A stretch of 64,000 nt of DNA from VAZQ01 sp963785745 (GCA_963785745.1 CAWAWR010000006.1:186001-250000); one strand, 5' to 3'; positions 23,732 to 33,391 are shown, numbered from the stretch's first letter. Notes: generated by a model not told the origin, from the letters alone. Program-made: numbers and translations.

Positions 23732-25282
23732 GTGAGCAACATTTCTTCTCAAGTCCTCCGCTTTGAAAAATACACGCTCGATGCGGGCCACCGTTCGCTT
23801 GAGTGCGAAGGCCGGCGCCTGCCGCTGCGGCCGCAGGCGATGGAGGTGCTGTGCTATCTGGCCAAGAATCCGGGTCGGCCGGTATCAAAAGAGGAGCTGT
23901 TTCAGGAAGTCTGGCCGGGAATTTCTGTAACGGATGACTCGCTCGTACAGTGCGTCGGCGATATCCGCGACGTGCTGGAGGATAGCGACCATCGCATTGT
24001 GAAGACGGTGCCCCGGCGCGGTTATTTGTTTGCCGGCTCGATCACGCACGACCAACGTCAGGATCGGCCGCACGACGCTCCCGCGTCCGTCCACGATCGC
24101 CCCTCGATCGCCATCCTACCGTTCGCGAATCTCGGTGGCGATCCCGAACAGGACTACTTCAGCGACGAAATCGTTGAGGACATCACCACTGCGCTGTCGC
24201 GCAACCGCGCGTTCTTCGTCATCGCGCGCAATTCGTCGTTCACTTACAAGGGCAAGGAGATCGACATCAAACAGGTCGGGCGCGAGCTTGGCGTTCGTTA
24301 CGTCCTCGAAGGCAGCGTGCGCAAGTCGGGTGGCCGCGTACGCGTCACCAGCCAGTTGATCGACGCGCTATCCGGCCATCATCTATGGGCCGATCGGTTC
24401 GACGGCGATGTCGCCGATATTTTTGACATGCAGGACCAGATCGTCACGCGCGTCGTAGGGGCAATAGCGCCTCGCCTCGAGAAAGCTGAGATCGACCGCG
24501 CGAAGCGCGGCGCAACCGACGATCTGGCGGCCTACGACCTGTATCTTCGGGGACTTGCCGATTGGTACCGCTGGACGAAAGACGACAACGCGAAGGCGTT
24601 GCAGCATTTCTACGCGGCAATCGACAAGGACCCCGACTACTCGACACCCTATGGGTTGGCGGCGTCCTGCTACTTCTTCGCCAAGGTCAACAACTGGGAA
24701 TCGAGTTTCGATGAAAAGGAGATTGCCCGGCTGATCGATGCAGCGGCCGACATTGGAGCCGACGACCCTGTTGCGCTTGCCTGGGCAGGGCACGTGCACG
24801 CGTTCTTCTTCAAGGATGTCGAGCGGGCCTTGTGGCTCACCAATCGTGCGCTCGAACTGGATGTCAATCTCGCCACTGGCTGGCAGAGAAGCGGCTGGGT
24901 TCGCGGGTACGCCGGTGACGCGGACGGAGCGATCGAAAGCTTGAACAACGCGATCCGGCTCGATCCGCTCGACCCTCGTGCTTTTCTGACCCAGACGGCG
25001 ATGGCGTTCGCGCATTTCATCGCTGGCCGCGACGACGACGCGGCTGACTGCGCGGCGACGGCCCTGCGCCTCAAGCCAAACTGGCACCCCGCCCTCCGGA
25101 TGGCGTTAGCCTCCAACGGAATGCGAGGCCACACCGATGAGGCAGACCGGATGCTGCGGGCGTATCTCCGAAGCGATCCGGAGGTGAGCGTTGCCAAGAT
25201 ATGCGGATTCTATCCGTTCTGCCGCGAGGTCGACCGGCAGCGATTGATCCTGGGACTACGAAAGGCCGGTGTGCCGGACTGA
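23732..25282 (+). CDS. Winged-helix / TolB-like / TPR transcriptional regulator
   Basis: The protein has three parts: an OmpR/CadC-type winged helix (about residues 8-105: FEKYTLDAGHRSLECEGRRLPLRPQ, SKEELFQEVW, DHRIVKTVPRRGYLF), a TolB-like N-terminal fold (SIAILPFANLGGDPEQDYFSDEIVEDI through GHHLWADRFDG), and C-terminal TPR repeats (about 265-505). This arrangement is common in rhizobial adenylate-cyclase-like regulators that lack the cyclase domain. I placed the start at the GTG 23732 because homology begins there; the frame is open back to 23600. Cytosolic, with no membrane helix. The divergent TPR secretory gene is the likely target. Confidence 0.82.
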   Translation: MSNISSQVLRFEKYTLDAGHRSLECEGRRLPLRPQAMEVLCYLAKNPGRPVSKEELFQEVWPGISVTDDSLVQCVGDIRDVLEDSDHRIVKTVPRRGYLFAGSITHDQRQDRPHDAPASVHDRPSIAILPFANLGGDPEQDYFSDEIVEDITTALSRNRAFFVIARNSSFTYKGKEIDIKQVGRELGVRYVLEGSVRKSGGRVRVTSQLIDALSGHHLWADRFDGDVADIFDMQDQIVTRVVGAIAPRLEKAEIDRAKRGATDDLAAYDLYLRGLADWYRWTKDDNAKALQHFYAAIDKDPDYSTPYGLAASCYFFAKVNNWESSFDEKEIARLIDAAADIGADDPVALAWAGHVHAFFFKDVERALWLTNRALELDVNLATGWQRSGWVRGYAGDADGAIESLNNAIRLDPLDPRAFLTQTAMAFAHFIAGRDDDAADCAATALRLKPNWHPALRMALASNGMRGHTDEADRMLRAYLRSDPEVSVAKICGFYPFCREVDRQRLILGLRKAGVPD

Positions 25283-25303
25283 AGCCGTCGCACCTTCAGC
25301 GCT

Positions 25304-25627
25304 TCAATGCGTGGTCTTGGCGGTTCCAAGTACCGAGAACGCGACCTGCGGCGCCTTCTCGATCAGCTTGAGCAGCGCGCGGGCGGGCCCACGCGGCGAC
25401 CGCTTGCCCTGCTCCCAGTTCCGCACGGTCTCGATCGGGACGCCGATGCGGGACGCGAACTCGGCCTGGGTCAGCTTGGTCTGTGCGCGCACGCCGCGCG
25501 CATAGGCGGCAGCGCCGGGATCGCTGCTGTCGCCGGCGCCAATAGCGACCGGGCTCGTGATTTCCCGCTCGGAACCGTCGGGCAGGATTTCCACGATCCG
25601 GCCATCGGCTTTCAGTCGGACGCGCAT
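25304..25627 (-). CDS. HTH (XRE/YiaG-like) transcriptional regulator
   Basis: About 107 residues. An N-terminal segment (MRVRLKADGRIVEILPDG) precedes a helix-turn-helix domain with LTQAEFASRIGVPIETVRNWEQGKRSP as helices 2 and 3, the COG2944 (YiaG-like) signature. Such proteins often act as antitoxins of HigB-like toxins, but no toxin gene is adjacent. The start at 25627 is the second or third possible ATG; 25639 adds four residues. Convergent with the upstream regulator. Confidence 0.8.
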   Translation of the reverse strand: MRVRLKADGRIVEILPDGSEREITSPVAIGAGDSSDPGAAAYARGVRAQTKLTQAEFASRIGVPIETVRNWEQGKRSPRGPARALLKLIEKAPQVAFSVLGTAKTTH

Positions 25628-25744
25628 CATGGTTTGCATGGCCTATGTGATTCCCTCCGAAACGCCAAGGACTTGTCGTCACGCCCTCACCCAGAAACCG
25701 GCCTCGCCAAGGGCTTGGCCGGCGACCGGCCTAGATTCGTCGCT

Positions 25745-27619
25745 CTACCCCGCCACCTTGACCGCGACCGGCAGAAGCGTGTCGCCCGCGGCCAGCAGCC
25801 GATCGATCTCTTCGGCCGGCGCCGGCTTCGCGAACAGGAAGCCCTGCATCTCGTTGCAGCCCGCGAGCCGCAGCAGCACGCGCTGCTCCTCGGTCTCGAC
25901 CCCCTCGATCAGCACGCTCATGCCGAGCGCCCGCCCCAGCGTCACGATCGCCTGGATGATCACGCCGGTGTTCGCCGAATGGTCGAGCGCGGCCACGAAG
26001 CCGCGGTCGATCTTGAGCTTATCGAAGGGAAGCTGCTGCAAATAAGAAAGGCTGGAATAGCCGGCGCCGAAATCATCGAGCGCCAGTTGCACGCCCAGGC
26101 GTCGCAAATCCTCCAGGCGCGCCTTCGCGGTCAACGGGTCGTCGATCAGCACCCCTTCGGTGATCTCCAGCACGACACGCGCGGGATCGGTCTTGGTCTC
26201 GGCGAGCACGTCCCTGACCAGGTCCACGAAACGGCGGTCGCGCACCTGCACCGGCGACAGGTTGACGGTCACGTAGAGGCCCGGCCAGCGCTTGGCATCG
26301 TCCAGCGCCCGGCGCAGCACGAACGCGCCGAGCTGGTCCATCAGCCCGGCGTCCTCCGCGACCCGCACGAACAGGCCCGGCGCGATGTAGCCGCGGCTCG
26401 GATGCTTCCAGCGCAGCAGGGACTCCACACCGACGATGGCGCCGCCATCCGCCCGTACAATGGGCTGATAGTGCAGCTCAAAAGAGCGCGTCGCGAGCGC
26501 GCGCGACAGCTCGCGCTTGATGAACCGCCGCTCGTCGAAATCGCCCTCCATCTCGATGGAGAACTGCATGACGAGGCCGCGACCGCGCCGTTGGGCGCCG
26601 CGCAGCGCGAGATCGGCGCGGCGCACGAGGTCCTCGCGCACGTCGCCGTCGCGTGGAGCGATCGCCAGCCCCGCATTGGCGCTGACCTGAAGCACCTGAT
26701 CGACCCATATCGCGCGCGAGACCGCATCGCGCATCGCCTGCACAACGGCGAGCGCCTCATCCTCGTCGGCCGCGCGCATCACCAGGCCAAACTTGTCGCC
26801 ACGCAAACGCGCGACCAGCGCCCCCTTCGGGACATCGCGGCGCAGCCGGTTGGCGATCTCGGTCAGCACCTCATCCTCGGCGGCGTCGCCGATCGCTTCC
26901 TTCATCTCGTCAAAGCCGCCGAGATCGATCAGCGCCACCCCCACCACTTCGTTCGGTCGCCGCTTGGCGAGCGCCTCGGCGATGAACTCGCGCATCCGGT
27001 GCATGTTGGGGAGCCCGGTGACCGGATCCTCGTAGGCCAGTTTTTGCACCTGCCGCGTGCTCTCGGCGAGCAGCCAGTCGAGCCGGCGGAGCTGCCACAT
27101 CGCCAGAATGGCAAAGCCGAACAGTCCGAGCGCGATCAGGCCGCCAAACGGCAGGAGCTGCGTGATCATCGCGGTCGCCGGCCGCTCTGGCTCCCAGGTG
27201 AACCAGCCGACGATCCGGCCTTTTGAATCGATCAGGGACTGGACTTCGCGCGCGTCCTGCGGCGGCTCTTCCGCGAGCCGCAAGCCCTTGAGGCCCGAGG
27301 CGCTCTCCAGGATGCGGATCAGCTTCGGATCGACGTCGCCCAGATCGGGCGAGGCCACCTGCAGCGCTGCGACCGCGTCGCGCAGCGCCTGACGGTGGGC
27401 GCTCTCGAAATAGTCGTCGGCTTGCTGCGCCAGCACGAACCCGAGCACGCAGCACAAGACGGTCGCCGCAACGACGACCATCGCCAGCGGCGACATCAGC
27501 TTCACGAGCGCGGCCTCGCCACGCCCCATGCGCGCCGCGCCCTCAAAACGGGCGCTTGGCAATGCACTGCCCGACCGCCGCGCAAACTCGCGGTTCGCGG
27601 TCTCGTCACTCAATTCCAC
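25745..27619 (-). CDS. GGDEF-EAL cyclic-di-GMP protein with degenerate GGDEF
   Basis: The 624-residue inner-membrane protein has two helices (about 43-62 and 150-172) flanking a periplasmic segment. A GGDEF domain follows (DPVTGLPNMHRMREF), but its active-site motif is RGDKF, so cyclase activity is unlikely. The EAL domain has ESLLRW in place of E-A-L yet keeps VNLSPVQV, VLEITEG, LALDDFGAGYSS, KIDRGFV, IEGVET and MQGFLFAKP, all the metal and catalytic residues. I expect a c-di-GMP phosphodiesterase, perhaps gated by GTP on the GGDEF domain. It stands alone; the periplasmic domain would sense an unknown signal. Confidence 0.9.
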   Translation of the reverse strand: MELSDETANREFARRSGSALPSARFEGAARMGRGEAALVKLMSPLAMVVVAATVLCCVLGFVLAQQADDYFESAHRQALRDAVAALQVASPDLGDVDPKLIRILESASGLKGLRLAEEPPQDAREVQSLIDSKGRIVGWFTWEPERPATAMITQLLPFGGLIALGLFGFAILAMWQLRRLDWLLAESTRQVQKLAYEDPVTGLPNMHRMREFIAEALAKRRPNEVVGVALIDLGGFDEMKEAIGDAAEDEVLTEIANRLRRDVPKGALVARLRGDKFGLVMRAADEDEALAVVQAMRDAVSRAIWVDQVLQVSANAGLAIAPRDGDVREDLVRRADLALRGAQRRGRGLVMQFSIEMEGDFDERRFIKRELSRALATRSFELHYQPIVRADGGAIVGVESLLRWKHPSRGYIAPGLFVRVAEDAGLMDQLGAFVLRRALDDAKRWPGLYVTVNLSPVQVRDRRFVDLVRDVLAETKTDPARVVLEITEGVLIDDPLTAKARLEDLRRLGVQLALDDFGAGYSSLSYLQQLPFDKLKIDRGFVAALDHSANTGVIIQAIVTLGRALGMSVLIEGVETEEQRVLLRLAGCNEMQGFLFAKPAPAEEIDRLLAAGDTLLPVAVKVAG

Positions 27620-27786
27620 CGGATACTCCGGTTAAAGCCACGCGTTACAAGGACTTTTCCCGGTTCCAGTGTTACGCCCGGATGGTGAAAAAGCGGTGAA
27701 GATCGGCGCGCCGCTCAAGCGGGCCGGCTGGCGCGCTCGGCCGCCGACACGGTCGGCCATTGGCGTCTCAGCCGCAGGCCGGCAGC

Positions 27787-29192
27787 CTACTGGAGCCCGA
27801 ACCAGAGCGTCGCGATCCCCAGGAACGCCAGAAATCCGACCACATCGGTCACCGTGGTGACGAACGGCCCCGAGGAAACCGCCGGGTCGACCCCCAGCCG
27901 GGTCAGGACGAGCGGAATCAGGATTCCGCCGAGCGCGGCGGCCGCCAGCACCGTCACCATCGCAAGCGCGATAACCAGGCCGAGGTCAGTGACGCCGAAC
28001 CAGGTCGCCGCGACGATGCCCATGATGGTCGCAAACATCAGCCCGTTGAGTACGCCGACGAGGAGCTCGCGCCGGACGATGCGCAGCGTATTGGCGCTCG
28101 ACAGCTCACGGGTCGCGAGCGCGCGCACCGTCACCGTCATGGTCTGGGTGCCGGCATTGCCCCCCATGCTGGCCACGACCGGCATCAGCACCGCCAGCGC
28201 AACCATTTTGGCAATCGACCCCTCGAAATTGCTGATCACCCACGCCGAGAGCAGCGCGCACATCAGGTTCGCGAGCAGCCAGGGAAACCGGCTCTTCACG
28301 ATGGTCCAGACCGAATCCGAGAGCTCCTCCTCGCCGCTCACGCCACCGAGCGCCTTGATGTCCTCTTCGGCCTCCTCCTCGATCACGTCGACGATGTCGT
28401 CGAACGTGATGACGCCAACCAACCGGTTGTCGTTGTCGACGACCGGCGCCGACACCAGGTCGTAGCGCTCGAACAGGCGCGCGACCTCTTCCTGGTCGTC
28501 AGTAGCGTTGACCGGCCGCAGGTCCTCTTCGAACAGATCGCGGATCGGGATCGGCCGCTTGGTCCGCAGCAGCCGATCGAGCGCCACCACGCCGGTGAGC
28601 CGGCGGTCGGCATCGACCACATAGATCTCCCAGAAACGGTCAGGCAGATCGGGCGTCTCGCGCATGTAGTCGATGGTCTGGCCGACATTCCAATCCGGCC
28701 CGACCGCGATGAACTCGTCCTGCATCCGCCGGCCGGCGGAATCCTCCGGGTAGTCCAGGCTGCGCTTGAGCGCGACCCGCTCGATCGGCGGCAGTTGTTC
28801 GAGGATCTCGGCCTGATCCTCTTTCGGCAAATCCTCCAGAATGGTGACGGCGTCGTCGGAATCGAGTTCGCGGACGCCCTCGGCAACAGTCTCGGGCGGA
28901 AGCTCTTCGAGAATTTCGTCGCGGACGGTGTCGTCGACCTGGGTCAGCGCCGTGAAGTCGAAATCGGCGCCCATCAGCGCAATCAGGCGCGGGCGCAAGT
29001 CCGGGTCGAGCGCCTCGAGGACCGCGCCGGCGTCGGCTTCATGGAGCTCGCCGACGAGCTCGCGCAATGCCGTCGCGTTGCCGGCATCGAGCGCCTTGAC
29101 CACCTGCTCGACATAGTCCGCACGCAACGTCCCTCCTCGTCGCGCGGCGCAACGGCGGGCAGCGTCACGGCGATGTCTTTGTCGTCGAGCAT
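27787..29192 (-). CDS. mgtE: Magnesium transporter MgtE, frameshifted near N-terminus
   Basis: Starting MLDDKDIAVTLPAVAPRDEEG at 29192, the frame shifts near 29131 (one base missing) and continues LRADYVEQVVKALDAG. The remainder has the MgtE N domain (LREL, LRPRLIALMG), two CBS motifs (GRRMQDEFIAVGPDWNVGQTIDYMRE and DLRPVNATDDQEEVARLFERYDLVSAPVVD), the connecting helix and five C-terminal membrane helices with PVVASMGGNAGTQTMTVTVR, the conserved pore region. It is a Mg2+ channel/transporter gated by cytosolic Mg2+. The shift lies in a poorly conserved segment and is probably a sequencing indel. Confidence 0.9.
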
Positions 29193-29442
29193 GCCGGGCC
29201 CTGATTTGACGTCGATTGGAGGGGCTTTCGTGCTTGTACGCCCGGGCTTTCACGGTGGCAATTGATCTTGAATCGCAGAAATTCGTGGCAATGCGGTCAC
29301 AGCGGCCAGCGAATCTGACCCGTTCCCCGGGATTAAGTGAGCCTTAAGTTGCGAGCACCTACTGTCTCGGCAACAGTGCGGGACCACTGTCGTCCGGGTA
29401 CCTCTTTCCGGGCTTTGAATTGGGACGGGGCTTACCGGACGC

Positions 29443-30808
29443 ATGCGAAGTGCTGTGGCTTTTTGCGGCCTGCTGGCATCGTTGATCGTTGCCGCACCGG
29501 CCTCGGCGACCGAATGCCCGGGAAATCCCGGTGCATTGGGGACCAGCCGTACCATCGTGGTCGACCCGTCCGAGCACAATCTGCTCGGCGGCCACCAGTA
29601 TCGGGAATCCTTGCCGCTCGCCGACAAGGAAGTCGTCATCACCTTCGATGACGGACCGCTGCCGCCCTACAGCACCCGCATCCTAGAGATCCTGGCGCAG
29701 GAGTGCGTGAAGGCGACCTTCTTCATGGTCGGGCGCATGGCGCGCGCTTATCCGAAGATCGTCCGCCGCACCCACGACGAAGGCCATACGCTCGCCAATC
29801 ACAGCCAGAGCCACCCCTTCAACTTCCACCGGATGTCGGTCGAGGACGCCGCGCGGGAAATCGAGGGCGGCTTTGAGTTCGATCGCGGCCGCCGTCGGCG
29901 ATCCCGCCAAGGTTGCGCCGTTCTTCCGGTTCCCCGGCCTGCTGCGGCAGGATTCGGTGGAGCACTATCTGAAATCGAAGCGGGTCATGGCCTGGAGCGT
30001 CGACTTCATGGCCGACGACTGGACGCGCATCAATTCGCGCGAGGTCGTCCGCCGCGCGCTCGAGCGGCTGGAAGCCAAGGGCAAGGGCATCCTGCTGCTG
30101 CACGACATCCAGCCGGCAACGGCGCTTGGCCTGCCGGAGCTGCTGCGCGAACTGAAGGCGCGCGGCTATCGCGTCGTCCATGTCGTTCCGGCAACCGCCG
30201 ACCGGCCCCGCACCGCCAGCACCCCCGAGCAATGGGTGGTCCGCCATGCGCCGAGCCGCGATCAGGTTGCCTTCCGCGACCCCTGGCCCCGCGCGTTCCC
30301 GCACCGGGTGAGAACGACGGCCGCATTGCTGGAAGCTCCCAGCGTCACGAGCTTTGGCGCCGAGACGGTGGACGACACCGTTCCCGTCACGCTGGTCTCA
30401 CCGCCGGAGCCGTTGCGCGGCGCCGACCGCGAAGTCGCGATGCCGACCATCTGGCCGGAGGAGGTCATCACCATCGCGGCGCTGCCGGAAGTCGATCTCC
30501 TGCCGGCGCCGGCGGCGGCGAACTTCCGCTACAGCCGCGTGATCCGCGGCGGCGCCAAGAAAGACAAGGACCGGCGCCGGCCCAACCGGGAGATCACCCA
30601 CTCGATCAATCCGGACATCACCGGGTCGATCGCCGCGAGCAGCGGTGGCAACCGCGAGCCAAAGGACAAATCCAGCAAGAACGGCAAATCGCCCAACAAA
30701 TCGGCGAAACCGCGCAATACCAACCGGCCCGGTGCCAACGACCCTATCGGCCATCAGATCCTGATCAGTCGGCCGCAAGCGAGCTTGGCGCCGGCGCCAC
30801 GCCGCTAG
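29443..30808 (+). CDS. Polysaccharide deacetylase family protein, frameshifted
   Basis: The protein has a signal peptide (MRSAVAFCGLLASLIVAAPASA) and a NodB-homology domain: VVITFDDGPLPPYS with the metal-binding Asp pair, KATFFMVGRMAR, GHTLANHSQSHP with the metal-binding histidines. Near 29880 an extra T shifts the frame; it continues SIAAAVGDPAKVAPFFRFPGLL, WSVDFMADDW and KGILLLHDIQPATALGLPELL, completing motifs 3 to 5. A long low-complexity, Lys- and Asn-rich tail (KDKDRRRPNREI, PKDKSSKNGKSPNK) follows. It is likely a secreted or periplasmic esterase acting on N- or O-acetylated sugars. Confidence 0.85.
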
Positions 30809-30836
30809 CGCCTGTTTTCATCGATCAGATCAGGGA

Positions 30837-30921
30837 TGGTGCGGCCGAGAGGACTCGAACCTCCACGGGTTGCCCCGCTAGCACCTCAAGCTAGTGCGTC
30901 TACCAATTCCGCCACGGCCGC
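30837..30921 (-). tRNA. tRNA-Leu(GAG)
   Basis: On the minus strand the 85-base sequence starts GCGGCCGTGGCGGAATTGG and folds into a class II tRNA with a long variable arm. The anticodon stem CTAGC/GCTAG encloses TTGAGGT with anticodon GAG. The T arm carries GGTTCGAGTCC. The acceptor is GCGGCCG/CGGCCGC with discriminator A and an encoded CCA (30837-30839). The upstream deacetylase ends 29 bp away. Confidence 0.97.
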
Positions 30922-31028
30922 AGATGAGGTGAAACGCGCGCCAAAGGGCAACGCGTCGAAGACGGCGCCCATGTAACAAATCGGCTCCCCGGTCACAAGG
31001 GCCGGCATAACCGCTATTTTTTGGACGC

Positions 31029-31319
31029 TTAGCGGACGTCGGGCGACTTCGGCGCCATATCCTTGACTTCGACCGCGATGCGGTTTCCGCTCACGATCAC
31101 CGCGCCGGTGGCGACCTTGAAGTTGTTGGCGAGGATTTCCACCTCGTCATCCTCCGTCGCCTCAAGCTCGATGATGGCGCCGCGGCCGAGCCGCAGGACC
31201 TGGTGGATCGGCATGGTTGTGGTGCCGAGCACCACCTGGATATCGAGCGCGACCTTGTCGAGTGTGGGCACTGGGTTGTCCTTGATGGGTCCTGGGATGT
31301 GACGGTCCCAAGTCACCAC
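31029..31319 (-). CDS. fliN: Flagellar motor switch protein FliN
   Basis: The 96-residue protein is a single SpoA/FliN domain: LDIQVVLGTTTMPIHQVLRLGRGAIIEL, then EDDEVEILANNFKVATGAVIVSGNRIAVEV. FliN forms the lower C-ring of the flagellar switch with FliM and FliG and binds CheY-P. It starts with a GTG pair at 31319. No other flagellar gene is in the window, so it may be an isolated copy, or belong to a flagellar cluster that has been split. It is divergent from lipB with 23 bp between the starts. Confidence 0.88.
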   Translation of the reverse strand: MVTWDRHIPGPIKDNPVPTLDKVALDIQVVLGTTTMPIHQVLRLGRGAIIELEATEDDEVEILANNFKVATGAVIVSGNRIAVEVKDMAPKSPDVR

Positions 31320-31342
31320 GGTATGGTTACGAGGTGGTTAAC

Positions 31343-32044
31343 GTGCGCAGCGAGCTCGTGGAAACGCTTCATCCGGCAGCCGAATTGGCGCCGGTGGAGT
31401 GGCGCGTGGCCGCGAATCCGGTGCCTTATGAGGAGGCGGTGGCCGCCATGGGCGCCCGCGCCGCCGCAATCGCCGACGGCCGCGCCCCCGAGCTGGTCTG
31501 GCTGGTCGAGCACCCGCCGCTCTACACCGCCGGTACCAGCGCCAGGCCCGAGGAACTGATCGAGGCGCGCTTCCCCGTGCACAACACGGGCCGCGGCGGC
31601 CAGTTCACCTACCACGGGCCCGGCCAGCGCATCGCCTATGTGATGCTCGACCTCAAGCGGCGCGGTCCCGACGTGCGGCGCTTCGTCGTGACGCTGGAGG
31701 AATGGATCATCCGCACGCTCGCGTCATTCGGCGTCGACGGCGGCCGGCGCGAGGAGCGCATCGGCGTGTGGGTGCGGCGGCCGGACAAGGGCGCGGGGCA
31801 CGAAGACAAGATCGCCGCCATCGGCATCCGGGTGCAGCGCTGGGTGACGCTGCACGGCATTGCCCTGAATGTCGCGCCCGCGCTTGCGCATTTCTCCGGC
31901 ATCGTGCCGTGCGGAGTCTCCGATGCCCGCTATGGCGTCACCAGCCTGGCCGATCTCGGCATCGATGCGAGCATGGCGGAGGTGGACGCCGCGCTGCGGC
32001 GCGAATTCGAGGCGCTGTTTGGGCGGACGAAAAGTTCTGCGTAG
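31343..32044 (+). CDS. lipB: Octanoyltransferase LipB
   Basis: LipB transfers octanoyl from acyl carrier protein to lipoyl domains. The protein of about 233 residues has VWLVEHPPLYTAGTS, the substrate loop TGRGGQFTYHGPGQ, KIAAIGIRVQRWVTLHG with the catalytic Lys, and GIVPCGV with the catalytic Cys. I chose the GTG at 31343, with a GAGG about 10 bases upstream; a GTG at 31334 is also possible. Length is normal. No lipA is near. Confidence 0.93.
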   Translation: MRSELVETLHPAAELAPVEWRVAANPVPYEEAVAAMGARAAAIADGRAPELVWLVEHPPLYTAGTSARPEELIEARFPVHNTGRGGQFTYHGPGQRIAYVMLDLKRRGPDVRRFVVTLEEWIIRTLASFGVDGGRREERIGVWVRRPDKGAGHEDKIAAIGIRVQRWVTLHGIALNVAPALAHFSGIVPCGVSDARYGVTSLADLGIDASMAEVDAALRREFEALFGRTKSSA

Positions 32045-32048
32045 CGCG

Positions 32049-32351
32049 TCACACCGTCGGCAGCACCGAAAACCCGTCTTCGCCCCGCCCCATGGCAAGC
32101 TCGGACGGCCCGGCGTCGTAGACGTCGACAGCATCGACGCGGGCGCTGTCCGGACCGCGCCGGCAGGCGTCGATCATCCCGTCGACCGCCTCGGCGCGCC
32201 CGGCGAACACCGCCTCGACCGTGCCGTCGCGCCGGTTGCGCACCCAGCCGTCGAGGCCGTTGAGGATCGCGGTGTCCTCGGTCCAGGCGCGATAGCCGAC
32301 GCCCTGCACGCGGCCCCGCACCACGACGCGGCGGATGATGACGTCGCTCAT
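32049..32351 (-). CDS. Acylphosphatase
   Basis: The product of about 100 residues has the acylphosphatase fold signature: RVVVRGRVQGVGYRAWT, with the phosphate-binding loop Arg in GVGYR, and LDGWVRNRRDGTVEAVFAG with catalytic Asn. It hydrolyses acyl phosphates. The start at 32351 overlaps the stop of the upstream gamma-glutamylcyclotransferase-like gene (ATGA at 32348-32351), so it is the last member of a three-gene operon. The longer frame upstream is not needed. Confidence 0.92.
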   Translation of the reverse strand: MSDVIIRRVVVRGRVQGVGYRAWTEDTAILNGLDGWVRNRRDGTVEAVFAGRAEAVDGMIDACRRGPDSARVDAVDVYDAGPSELAMGRGEDGFSVLPTV

Positions 32352-32812
32352 CCGACCTCTCCGGTGTCTCGCGCCCGCGCGCCTTGCCATGCCGACGGCG
32401 ACCAGCGCATCAGCGAACGAATATAGGGCTCCGGCAGTCCCCAGTCGCGCGCCGCGGCGACCACGATGGCGATGTAGCCGGGGCGCGGCGTCCCCTCGCC
32501 TTGCCGCCGCGCGACATAGACCAGCGCCTGCTCGCGCATGCTGTCATGCAGCACCGGCAGGATCCGCCGCATGTAGAGATGGCCTTGCACGTTCTCGTAG
32601 GCATTGAGCGCGGCGAGATCGCGCGCGGTAAGCTCCCAGAGCACGCCGTGAACGATGCCGCCCGGTTGCGGCGCGATCGAGCCATAGCCTTCCGGGTTGA
32701 TGACGAACCGCCATCCCGACAGCGTGGCCGTACCGAGCGCGATTGCGCCGGGGCAACGCCCTCGCATATGCGGCCGGCTCATGTTCGAGCCGTATGCGAA
32801 GTACCGCGTCAT
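32348..32812 (-). CDS. Gamma-glutamylcyclotransferase-like (GGCT/AIG2) protein
   Basis: The protein of about 154 residues begins MTRYFAYGSNMSRPHMRGR, the characteristic Y-F-x-Y-G-S-N phosphate/substrate loop of GGCT-fold enzymes, and has GGIVHGVLWELTARDLAALNAYE with the candidate catalytic Glu. Enzymes of this fold cyclise gamma-glutamyl amines or amino acids to 5-oxoproline. It overlaps both neighbours by 4 bases (32348-32351 and 32809-32812), so the DUF805 gene, this gene and the acylphosphatase form one tightly coupled operon. The substrate is unknown. Confidence 0.88.
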   Translation of the reverse strand: MTRYFAYGSNMSRPHMRGRCPGAIALGTATLSGWRFVINPEGYGSIAPQPGGIVHGVLWELTARDLAALNAYENVQGHLYMRRILPVLHDSMREQALVYVARRQGEGTPRPGYIAIVVAAARDWGLPEPYIRSLMRWSPSAWQGARARDTGEVG

Positions 32813-33331
32813 GACGCGGCCGGCGCGCTTGGCCTGGTGCCGGCCCAGATCGTGAAGACGATGGCGATCACCATCGGCAACATCACCAGTGCGAGCACGC
32901 CGAGGATGATGTAGCCGAACATGCCGAGGTTCGGATCGCCAAGCACCATGCCGACCAGGAACAGCAACAGGAATATCTGAAAGATCCCCGCGAACGGCGT
33001 GTCCCCGGGTCCGTTCCCCTGCCCCGGCGCGTTGGCCGCGACCATCACCAGGAGCAGCAGGACGATCGCGAGCGCATAGAGCACCGTCAGCGCGACAGCC
33101 GCACCGGTCGGGCGGCCGGCGTCGCGCAGGCGTTTGGCATGCAGCACATACCAGCTCCAGCCGATCACGACCTGCGCCAGCACGAACGGAACGACGCTCG
33201 CCCGCGCGGTGACCGGCGCAGCCAGGAGGAATTGCGACAGGAAACTTGCGGCATAGACGGCGATGGTGCCCAGCGCGAACGGCTTTGGCGCGATGCGGCC
33301 GGCGGCGGAGAAGGTCGGTGAGCGAGGCCAT
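32809..33331 (-). CDS. DUF805 membrane protein, frameshifted at N-terminus
   Basis: Starting MASLTD at 33331, a one-base shift near 33313 leads into FSAAGRIAPKPFALGTIAVYAA, the usual DUF805 start. The protein then has membrane helices near residues 20-45, 45-65, 80-105, 120-140 and 145-170, with the family motif WYVLHAKRLRDAGRPTG. Function unknown; members are small inner-membrane proteins. It is the first gene of the operon with GGCT and acylphosphatase (ATGA overlap at 32809-32812). The shift is probably an artefact because the two halves join without gap. Confidence 0.82.
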
Positions 33332-33391
33332 CCACCGGATGGTGGCATGGCATCGGCCGGAATTCACCTGGGATTGCGCGCGGTTCCGCGC

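Noticed and set aside
25307..27226. 639-codon plus-strand open frame
   Set aside because: Antisense to the HTH regulator and the GGDEF-EAL gene. The composition (His-, Arg-, Gln-rich) is that of a mirror frame.
30837..30921. tRNA-Leu or tRNA-Arg as attachment site of the mobile element
   Set aside because: Both tRNAs lie far from the integrase and no partial tRNA repeat was found at the element borders.
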